From positions 69,375,832 to 69,439,831 of the forward strand of contig JARYHS010013631.1 of NCBI GenBank assembly GCA_031002005.1: a stretch of DNA of 64,000 nt. Reading direction: 5' to 3'. The stretch comes from Vandiemenella viatica (taxonomy: Eukaryota; Arthropoda; Insecta; Orthoptera; Morabidae). The notes below the pieces were generated by a model that worked only from the letters and a program-made list of their open reading frames with translations, was not told the origin of the DNA and did no database searches. A program made the translations under genes and the position numbers. This document shows positions 10,901-22,800 of the stretch, piece by piece. Numbering within the stretch: position 1 is the stretch's first letter; every line of letters begins with the position of its first letter.

Positions 10901-13900
10901 CTGTTGGTAAGAGTGAAACGAGATAAAACAAGTATGTACATATAATGTGAAACATGAAGGTTATCCGACAAGGAGATGGCTTGAAACTGATATACAGGGC
11001 GAGTCAAAAGTCCTTGGACACCTTCATAAGTTGGAAGAGTGAAGGGAAAACTGAAAAGTGATGATGGGAACAGAGGTTTGATGTGGGGCCGCAACTTTTG
11101 GAGTGAATGTCACTCATGGCCGCCATCTTGAAATCCGCCATTTTGGATTAAAGTCTTTTTTAAAATGGGAAAGGGGGGGGGGTGTATGACACATCAAATA
11201 ACACTCGCTTGAGCTCAGGAATTTAGTGGTGTAATTTGTTTTGTCTACCTTCTAGTCATTAATGTTCAAAGTTACCTTGATACTGACTCGTGACTTGAAT
11301 CTCAAATGGCGTCCATGAATGACATTCACTCCCAAAGTTGTGGCCCCACATCAAACCTCTGTTCCTATCATCACTTTTCAGTTTTCCCTTCACTCTTCCA
11401 ACTTATGAAGGTGTCCAAGGACTTTTGACTCGCCCTGTATATGGCTAAAAAGAAACTTTTTGGTCAATTTTTGAGCATTATCCTTTCTAAGCTTCATTCA
11501 CTTGCTCTAATGACATTCCTAATAAGCATGAAATAATTTCCCAATGGTGTTTAAAATAGTTTATAGCACTTATGATATCATCAAAGTACCTGAAAGAGGT
11601 ACCAGAAATTTTAGGTTTGGAAATCAGTTGAAGACTGAGGGCGTCAGACCATTTGTGTTGGAGGACTATAGTATAAACTGCAATCCACACACTTTTTCAG
11701 AGACTGATAGCTGGCTTGCTTCAATAGCACCGACTTACTTTGATTCTATGGTAAAGTTATGGGCCAATGTTTCACCCACAGTCACAAATCATTCATCATA
11801 ATGTAACATAACGTTAGTTTCATAAATACAACTTCAAAAACAATTAAGAGGGTTCTTAAAAACACATACAATCAATAGCAAATTATGTTAGAAGCATTTT
11901 CCAGTAGTTTGAGAGTCACAAAATATGTTAGGGAGTATAATTCAGTTTATTTCAGAAGTTTCCGAGTGTAGTATAAAGAGTTTTTCCTATTTCAAAACAG
12001 ATTCCATTGCATCAATTTACACAGCTGTGGAATCAAGCTACAAGCAAAACAACATACTGTAAGATGGTAAGCTGCACTGGGGTTGGAACAAAACCTACTA
12101 CCTTAGCTTTAACCGTGGTCGTGCTTAGGATGGTTTTAGTTCGTATTTGTTACATTAACTTGGTCACCACTTAGCTTGATAAAACTCCAAACTAAGGAAG
12201 GGTAATAGATAATAAAAGTCACAGGTATATACTGGTAGATAGTCACTATATTCTTCAAATTTGAAACGAAGTCACAAATTTAAATTGGCATCTAAAAAAT
12301 TTTCCAAAGAATTTTATCTGAAGATTCGATTAAAACATTTGAGACAGACCAAACAACACAAGCTGAATTTATAGCTACATGAGGTGTTCTATTTTCGCCA
12401 TAGCCTCAAAGTCACACACGCTTGCCCGAGATCAGCATCCGCCCCACTCCGTGCCCAAATTGCACCACAGATTTTATTTTTAACTGCTTTACCTCTCTCA
12501 ACAGCAAGGTCTTTAGAAACAGGAAAGGATGGGGGCAAGGAATGGGAAGGAATTGGGCCATGGCCTTTTTAAGGAAGCATCCCGGCATTTGCCTGGAGTG
12601 ATTTGGGAAACCATCAAAAACCCAAATCTGGATGCCCGGACGGGGATTCGAACCACCGTCTCCTTAATGCTATCCGTTACACCACCATGCTCGGTGCACC
12701 ACAGAGATGCCCAGTAATGCTCTAACTGAATATTGAAAATTTAGGCTGCTATTTATAGAAATGGCTGTGGGAACCCAAAGACTTCCACATTTCCCATGGG
12801 AATTGTCCGATTAACTTATAAGATATCAGTTGCCAAGCTTGAGATTTCATCAGATTTCTTGACCTTGATGACTTAAAATATTCCTATTGCTCTGAAATTT
12901 TTAGAGTAGCTAGATCCGCCAAAAAGTGTTAGTTTTTATAACTATGAAAAATTTTGTAGCTTTGATAGTTTAGCCGTAAGAAAAATTATTTTATGTGATT
13001 CCCAAGACCTCATAGTAACTCTTACAATTTTGTAGTTACAAAACTGAAATAAATTTTATTTTAGTCCTAAAGGGCTGCTCTTTTGTTTGCTATCACTCAA
13101 GGCATGTATACTATTTTCAAAATGGTGAAATAAAATTTGCAAACCAAAAATAGAATTTAGATAATTACTATTTCCCAAGTTCCTAAAGTTATCACTTTGA
13201 AAGTGTCTTTAAAACAATTCTACGTATTCAATAATGCCTATTGCCTCTAACTGCTTCTCGTACTTTGGGAGATATTAATTAATGAAAAAAGTTACTTACG
13301 TCATAGGCCATGGCAAGCTTATAAAAGGCCATGCAGCCACCATGATTTGTCTCATTCTAGCGCCAGAAAGTGATCGCGTAACTTCATGCTGGTTAGCGGA
13401 GCGAACTGCTCCGAGCGGTAGTGGTTTTGGCAAATTCCAACATGCCATAGTAGTGCACTCACAAATGTTAGGGGAACTTAGTGTGCTTGTTTTCTTGTAT
13501 GAATGTGCTTATCCAGTAATCTTCAATGCAACTATTGTTTGATGATTTATCGATGTATCTGGTACCAACAACGTACAAGTGAACTTTACCAAGAATATAA
13601 TTATTGTGTTACTCTGAAACTGTGTCAAGTGACTTTATTTCAATTACCCTTCACATTTGGGGTTTAATATGAATGCGTGGTGGCTGATTTCTTAAATATT
13701 TAAGGTACCAATAGGCTACACATCGTCAAGAACTTATTTGTTCACAGTTTAGGTGAAAGTGTTGTAACCCCAACTATGCCTGACATGCCTTTACCATATA
13801 ATATTTAAACTGAGCTTTCCAAATTTTAGTATGTTGTTTCAGCAGAAATGGTGTTACTTTCTTCCTAACATCTGAATTTTGGGATTTTAAAGTGGAAAAC

Positions 13901-16553
13901 TACATGATACATTTTTATGCCGGTATTTCACTTTTAACTTTACAATAGGATTCTCTAGCTACAAGATTTATTGTCTTTTAACTATTTATTATTCTAAAAC
14001 TCTGTTAAAGCGAAGAAAAATATTGATTTTAACGGAATTATTTTGAAACCAAATATTGCATTCCAGATTTTAGATTATGATCTTCTACATCTGTTTAGGT
14101 AGATCTATTACTTGAATTTACTGTTTAAACTTGAATTATTGCGTATATTAACTATATGATTTGAATTATTTACTAAATTAACTCCAAGCTGTGGTATCAT
14201 GTTACTCAACTAAGCCCGCTATCCTGTAAACCAATTTCGCTATGCAAAACTATGAAACTCTAAGGTATGTTACAATACAACACTTTAGGTCTAGAAAATT
14301 ATATTAAGAAGATATCATGAATTTAGTGATTTAAAAAAAACATGGGAAAAATTTCATCAGAATCAGTTTAAAAAAATTAATAGCTTCAATTTTCAATTCA
14401 CAGCAAATCTCTATAGCTCAAAAGATTCAGAATAAAATAATACACAGCATGAAAAAATAGAGTCGATAGTTAAAAGGGAAGTAGATTTTTTTAGATGAAA
14501 AATGAGGTTTTTCAGAATTAAGCTACTCACAGGAAAGAAAGTATATTCAAATTGTAGAAGAATTCTTTCTAAGCACACAGAGCTATTCTTGTTTGCGATT
14601 TCAGTAATATTTAAGCCTTAAAAGTAAATTTAAAGTTTTAAAACGATGGTGCTAGTGATGTCATAATGATTAGATTTGAGTAAGATAAAGGATAGTACCA
14701 GAAGACAGAGCTTTAGCAATTGTATAACATAACCATCAGATAGGAAATAAAATTTAGGGAATTTGACACCTGTTTCAGATGGATAGAACTATATATATAT
14801 ATTGAGCATTAGGATAGGATAAAAAACCCACCGCTTACCAAAGAAGGGGATTCCTGCGGCATTAGTACACGAAAAAAAAACACGAACACACAAAGAATAG
14901 AATTTTCAGAGCATGGCTCTTCCTCAGTAGAAGTGAGATGGCTGCAAGCAGCGGCCGGCAGCCAACTGCGTGAGCCACAATATCGGTGGCTCATGGTGGG
15001 GGAAAAACAACATGGCAGGAAGTGAGGGTGGGGGTAGAACAACACAGGCTGGAAAACGATGATGAATAGCAAGTATAAAGCAAAACTGTACACAAGGATC
15101 CGTTGCAGAAGGACAGTCCCAAAAGCCCGCCAAGTAATGGACACATGAGCAAACAACTGGGGGGGAAAAGAATTCAGTAACTAAGTTAAAACTAAAACAA
15201 AAAATAAGCAAAATTCGAAGTTACAATCTATAAAGATAGGCTCTGGTGAGCGGTGGTTCTATGAGAGAAGGTGGAAGTGGGGGGGATGGGTGGGAGGAAA
15301 ATTGGTGCTATCTTAAATTTAGACCTGGAGATTGTCTGATCCCCAGTTGGTACTGATAGGCCAGTTCCCACCTTCAAGTTCTGAAAAACTGCTTTTATCT
15401 GAGAGGACTCTGACGGCGCGGACCGAGAAGCAGGTGTTAAAATTGTCGGTGCCATATATAGTGGCATGATGAGATACAGGGTGGTCAGGGTTCTTGGAGT
15501 GTACCGATTGTCGGTGTCCATTCATTCTGATGGCCAGTGGATTTGTTGTGAGTCCAATGTAGGAGGCTGGGCAATGGTTACAAGTGAGTTGGTATATAAG
15601 GTGGGAGGATACACAAGTGGCGAATCCTGTGATGGGAAAGCTTTCCCCAGTTACGGGGTTGGTAAAGGTGGTGGAAGGCGGGTGCATACTGCATAATTTG
15701 CAATGGGATCTGTTGCAAGGAAATGAACCTTGGGGCTGTCTTGCAGGCTGGGAGACCCCGTGCTTATGGACCAAGAGTTGGTTGAGGTTTGGAGGTCTGC
15801 TGAAGCAGACAGTTTTGCTTTATACTTGCTATTCATAATTGTTTTCCAGCCTGTGCTCTTCTACCCCCACCCTCACTTCCTGCCAAGTTGTTTTTCCTCC
15901 ACCATGAGCCACAGACATTGTGACTCGCGCAGTTGGCTGCCGGCCGCTTGCGTGCAGATATCTCACTTCTACTGAGGAAGAGCCATGCTCGAAAATTCTG
16001 TTCTTTGTGTGTTCATGTTTTTTTCGTGTACCAACGCCGCAGGAATCCCTTTCTTTGGTAAGCGGTGGTTTTTTATCCTATCCTAATGTTCAATATATCC
16101 GCTTTTAGCGCCTTTGTTTCCTAACAAACTATATATATATATATATATATATATTAACAATGAAAAAAAGACGCTAAGTAGCGGAAAGGAATCAAATTAG
16201 GATAGGGAAATGAGCCACCACTTACCTTTAGATGATGGATGTGGGGCGCGAACACACATAAAAGACACAAACACAAACAATAAAGAAATTTTCAGGAAAA
16301 AAACCCTTCGTCAACGAGGGAGGTGGGTGCAGCTGGAGATTGCCTCACAGAAAGACCTTTCTGCGAGGCAATCTCCGGCTGCACCCACCTCTCATAGTGT
16401 TCTCTCGTTGACAAGGGGTTTTTTCCCCGAAAATTTCTTTATTATTTGTGTTTGTGTCTTTTCTGTGTGTTCGCGCCCCTCATCCATCATCTAAAGGTAA
16501 GTAAGTGGTGGCTCATTTCCCTATCCTAATTTGATTCCTTTCCACTACTTAGC

Positions 16554-16599
<46 letters not shown>

Positions 16600-16836
16600 T
16601 GGAAACAAAGGCGCTGAGAGCGGATATATTAGACATTGGGATAGGAGAAAAACCACCGCTTACCAAAGATGAGGGCTCCAGCGGCGTCAAAACACGGTTG
16701 CCCCGCATCCTACAACCTGATGAAGAGCTAAGCTCGAAAATTTGTATTATGTTTGTGTTTGTGTGTTTTTTCGTGTTTTGACGCCGCTGGAGCCCTCATC
16801 TTTGGTAAGCGGTGGTTTTTCTCCTATCCCAATGTC

Positions 16837-16873
<37 letters not shown>

Positions 16874-19800
16874 GAATTTCGAGGTGAAAACCACTCTTTT
16901 CCTGGTATGTCATAACAGCTACTATCAGAATCAGATAGTTGTAGAATTTTCTATAGAATATGCTGACTGTAATATCAGTCACAGACTTAAGAATTGTAGG
17001 AATGATGACAGATTTAAAGCTTTTACAACTTCATTAATTTGTATACCTAGGAGAAACACTCTCACAACTAAAATTGACAATTAAAACATGCTTCACAACA
17101 TACTAAAATTGCAGAATTAAAATAAGGTTTTTCTTTGTTGAATGACGAGTCACTGTTAAGTCATTTTTGACTGAATAGCTATAAGGAACCCCCACGAGTC
17201 ATGCGGTGTGGCAGCATTTGACCAGATTAGCTAGAATGCAGACATGTAGGAAGCTTGGCAGTAATTGACAAGATTTGCTAGAATGCGGATATGTAGGAAG
17301 TGCAGCAGTATTTTACCAGATTAGTTAGAGTGCAAACATGTAGGAAGCGCTGCAGTATTTGACCAGATTTGTCAGGGTGAGGTCTTGTATAACAAGATAT
17401 AGTAGACGCACAACAGCAGTACTGGTCAGCGTGGCGAACTTATAACTTTCATCAAAAGGGATTAGATGGAAGCTGCTTATGATGGATGAGGATGTTTTAG
17501 CTTGCAATCATTTCATAATATCAGTGAGAAGTCTGATGTCTTTCCATTGAGTTGGTACCAAGACATCTAACCGAACTTTGCAAAATAGACCAGTTTCGAA
17601 TTATCAGGAAGTCTACAGAGCTTTATTTTAACAACATACCTTTATCTCTTGGGGGTCTTTACAAGGGATTGGTGGTCATAAAGAAGAATCTGTTAAGGTA
17701 CCAAGTCACAGTTACACAACATTTTAGACGTGTTCCAAAGCAAATCCAGCTTCATGCAGGTTTAACACTAACTAGATTGGCTTCAAAGTAGGCTAGATTT
17801 TTTGGGGGACAACTGCCTTCTTTCCGAGTTCTGATTTGTTTTCAAGAGTTGTACACTCAATGGATGTAAATCAACTCGATAACTCCATCACAATATGATC
17901 TATTGTTCTTTGAATATGTCCCCTCAGGCTGTCAAAGTGTTGATCTTCGGTCTGTCATCTCTGACTCAAGTACCCTGCAAACGTTACCATAAGTGACCGT
18001 TTCCATTGGCCTTCTTGTACAGGGATCATCTTCAATGATAGCCCCACCTGCCTTCCCTGTTTAAATTCAGATGCCCACTTGTTAGCTATGGTGTAGCCAT
18101 GGAAACCCATCCCTAATTTTGGAACAATATACTCATGTATAAGAATTATTAAAACAAATCCTTAACCATGTAAGAAGAAATGTAAGCCTTTTTCCACTCT
18201 GTAAAAAAAATAAGTTCCCCAGATGTTTTCGTGGCCAAGCATTGAACTTATCAGACAACCTTTGTAGCTATTTAGTTTAGTTTACATGCAGTATGCATTT
18301 ATCAGATAAAAAATTATTGGTTTGTATTGTAATTAATTGACTGCTGACAACATAAGTACATCAGAGGGGTATTTTGGCCTTACTAAAGCCTTTTTGACTC
18401 CAGACTGAAACGTAAAACGCCGAGAAATAATATTGAGATAAGGCTCTCCCCTTTTCAGTTTATATCAAGAAGTTGTTTTCAGTTTCGGGATGTAGATATA
18501 TTACTGTCTAATTCACATCAAGTGATGAGTGATTTATAAAGTCGTTGGAAAATGTCCCTCCCTTGTCTTCCATATAAATAATACCAAAAAATGACATCAA
18601 TAAACAGATTTTGATAATTCATACCTGGAGTGATATGTAGATAGTTGGACGAGAAATAAGAGTTGCTTCTGTATAGCGATGGACATGAAAGTGATTCTCC
18701 AACTCTTCGACTTCACAGCAGTGACGAAAAAAATTCTTGAACCTTTCATGACATTCAATTATGAATGATTCAAGGACATTAAGTAATATGCTTCCTCACC
18801 AAACTGAAAAGAAAAACAATTGTTTAAATTGTAGTGTAACATTCTTACAAATTTATCGTATTTGCAGAGGGAATCGTTATTAAAGTGTCGAAATGACTCA
18901 TCACTCACCAAAGTTGAAGGCAGCAACGAGAGAAGAACATATATAACGAACATACAAATAAACTCAATATTTCGGTTATTAAACCTTATTCATGATTAAG
19001 AAAATGAGTCATGAGGCTCGGGAGGTGTGCACACACCGAGGGTTGCAACATGACTAGGTGGATAATCAATATGGCGGTGGGACTGAGATATTGTATATAA
19101 ATCGCAGATGGATGATGCGTCAAGGAAAGGAATTTTATCTGTGGTTGAGGCCGGGTGGGTGTCTGGTATCTAGGATGATTTGGTAAGCAAGTTCCCATCT
19201 GCGAAGTTCTGAGGCGGCGGTGGTATCGGGGAAAACTCTGATTGCTCTGACTGTGAAACATTCATTGAAGTTGTTGGAGTTGTGGTAGTTAGCATGTTCT
19301 GGTATGGGGAGATATAAATTGTGGGTGTGGACTGTTTGTCTGTGGCCATTCATTCTGGTCGAGAGTTGTTGTGTAGTCAGGCCTATATAGGAACTCATGC
19401 AATGGCAACAAGTTAGCTGGTATATGATGTGCGTAGTGGAGCATGTGGCATGTCCCGTGATGGGAAAGATTTCCCCTGTGACAGGGTTGGAAAATGTAGT
19501 AGTGGGAGGATGCATGTTACAGGTTTTGCAGCGAGGTCTAGTACAGGGAAAAGACCCATAAGGTGTTTTTGGAGAGTCAGATGGAGGGTATTTGTGAACC
19601 AAGATGTTTTTGAGGTTAGGTGGTCTGCTGAAACAAGTACGGGGAACAGTTGGCAGAATTTTTGGCAAGAGTGCGCATTTTTGCAAGGACTGAAGGAAGT
19701 CATGCCCTTGTTGTAGGATTCCATTGATGGATTCGAGACCAGGAGAGAACTGGGTGACAAAGACAGGGCTATGGTTGGATGCTAGAGGAACCAGGAGGGA

Positions 19801-22800
19801 GTGGTTCTGTGGAGGGTGGGTCATTGCATGCGTGATTTTTTCACCGCAATATTGATTATCCACCCAGTCATGTAGCAACCCTCGGTGTGTGCACACCTCC
19901 CGAGCTTCATGACTCATTTTCTCAATCATGAATAAGGTTTAGTAACCGAAATATTAAGTTTATTTGTGTGTTCGTTATATATGTTCTTCTCTCGTTGCTG
20001 CCTTCAACTTTGGTGAGTGATGAGTCATTTTCCCTTTCCTTGTAATTATATTGCCTAAAGCAGTTTCCTTTTTCCTTAGTTTAATTGAAATATAAGAAGA
20101 AGCAGAACTATTTGAATTTAAGAAGTTCATAATGAACTCGACTTTAATCTTAACTGGCAGGTCTATGCAGTGTGATTAACACAGGACAAAAGTGTTGAAG
20201 AATAAATTCCGAAAGCTTATTCACAACTCTGAAACACAAGATATGAAAACTGTCAAATGACAATAGCTATGAATGAATTCATACTATGTCCTAAAATAAA
20301 AAATCGCCAGATGTTTAAATTTCCTATGGACTTTCAAACAAATTTAAAGTGTGGAAAACATTGCACTTTTTAAGCTAAATAAACTTGAATCTTTTTTTTT
20401 TTAGTTATAGTAGAATTTAACAAATCCATATAAATAAAAATGAAATGCTGTTCATTGGTAACCACACCACTTGAGAACAGCTGGATCGATTTGGTTAATT
20501 TTTTTTTTTTTTTAAATTAATAACGGTCTGAATAAGGTTTTTAGAGAAAGCAAAACTGGGGAAGTTGCCAGGAAGATAGGAAAATTTGAGAAAAACAAAG
20601 TACTTTTTTCTATGGACCATTCTGGCTAATCTTTTTTCAAATGTTTACACTAGTGTGAATAAGGTTAGAGAAAGAAAAAATGGAAAAGTCGCACAGAAAA
20701 TTTGAAAAATTAGGAAAAACAAAGTTTCGTTCTATGGACCAATTTGACCATTTTTTTTATGTTCATAATAGTCCAAATAAGGATTTATGGGGAAAAAATT
20801 GGAAAGTTGCAGGGAAAATTGGAAAATTTAGGAAAAATGAAAGTGATTTTTTTCTGTTGGAATTTTGTATGAATTCAAGACCATAACTTATGGTCCAAAC
20901 AATGGATATGAGTAATTAGTTTTTTGTTTTCTTCCTTATGCTCTCGCATTCTATCCAAAATTAAAATAAGAGTACCTTTCCTTTATTTTTGTGTTGTTTC
21001 ATGATCTGTCTAACATGACCGAGTACTTATTTTATTTCTATTCCAATGATATTAATTGAGGACACGTGCATGATGATATCGAACAAGGGATCACTTTAAT
21101 CAGGCATGACAATGTCCAATCGTCCAATGCACGATTCATTTAATCAAGAGTTGAAACGCGAAAAACAAAATGATCCTGATGCCTTGAGAGAATCAGTTAG
21201 AACGAATATTCAATCGTTGAATCAGCAACAAAAATATTCCCATGAAAGTTGTGAATGATGGAACAAAAGGGATTTTCTTCTTTGACGCTCCCGCCAGAAA
21301 TGGAAAAACTTTTTGAAATTTAAATAGTAAAGCATTCCCAAAATTTTCCTAAAATCTGGTAGCACTGTTATTGTAGCAACATGAGATAACCAGTTCGAAA
21401 CTTTAAAAGGTAAAGGTTACAGGGTTTTACGACTCCTGCCGCTTCCCTCAGGATTTATGGGGATAGAGCTCCACATTTCCATCACAACCATTGGAACTAG
21501 AAGGATGTGACAGGGTAAGCACCATGCTCCTGTCATTCTTTATCTTCTCACAGAGTTTCCCCCACAGTACTCTTTGGATAGCAGACTGAGTGGATCCGGG
21601 AAACCATTCCGGATGTTCAGCTTAGACTTCTTCGAGCATCGAACCTCAATCTTCCTGCCCACTGACAGGCGATTTTTCAACTGATTTATGTAACCACCTG
21701 TTCACAACTTTTAACTTGATATTGTTTAAAGACTTAACAGTTATGTCAAAATAAGATATATTTTTAAAAAAATCTGTAAATTTAACATTTTGCACCAACA
21801 GCACTCGATTGTTAAACAATTTAAATCACAAACAGAGCATCTATTTATAAATAATACGATAAAAATAATATACATATAAACATACAAATTTTTGTATCAT
21901 TTAATAAACATCCAAGAGGTGTGTATTCCAAAATTACATCTCTATCGATAGAAAATATGTGACAAATGCACTTTACGAGTTTCACAGATTTTAGATAATC
22001 CCAACCAGATAAAATCATTAAATGCAATAATGTTCGGTTGAATTACTCTTCTCAAAATTACATTACAAATTAAAGAATTTTTATTCAATATATTTTATAA
22101 ACATAACCACAATTTTGACAGCCTATTTTGGCATTTTTAGAACCTATTTTGCATTGGAACAGAGCCTATTTTAGGCACCTAAAATAAGATTCTTAGGATC
22201 TAAAATCCGAGGTCTAGTTATCAGCTTAATTTCTATACTTTTTTTAATATTATTGCAATGCAGAAAACCTTCTGACCTTTAACTCCCAGTCCTTAATACT
22301 TCGTAAACACTTACCCCTTGTTTAGTAGCAGCAAACTGAAGTATTCTTGCAATACTAGCCAAATTGCGACGCTGCTCATATGAAAGCGTTTTGCCAGGCA
22401 CCATCTCCATTGTGTCAGCTACCACGATTGCTGAATTGATGTATTGGTAATATAAAAAGTTGCCAACTACCTAGAGAGAAAAATGTTAAAACTGAATAAT
22501 GTATTTTTCCTTTTGTGAAGTAAGTCTGTATCATAGCTAGGCTACCTTTTTATACATTTCTTGTTCTGCCCTTATATTCATCCAAGCTCGTCCTTTTTTA
22601 ATACTACTCTAGGAAAAAAATTTAGGCTATTTTTGGAAGATTAGTGAACACACGTTTTGAATGACTGCTATGAATATGTATTCCATGTTCTCTGTAATTC
22701 TTTTAAGAATGGGATTTTCTTAACCATTCATTGTGTGATGCTATTACAATACTGATTCACTCAAACTTCATATAACATATCATCCAATTACACTAGTGTT

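Noticed and set aside
13282..13542. 86-codon plus-strand open frame starting MKKVTYVIGHGK
   Set aside because: It lies in a non-coding dispersed repeat, has no recognisable domain and no conserved counterpart in repeat copies B and C.
17211..17385. CRISPR-like array
   Set aside because: Units are contiguous with no unique spacers, and the setting is a eukaryotic intron.
20680..20886. Lys-rich 68-codon open frame MEKSHRKFEKLGK
   Set aside because: It spans a diverged 122-bp tandem repeat and has no support as a gene.
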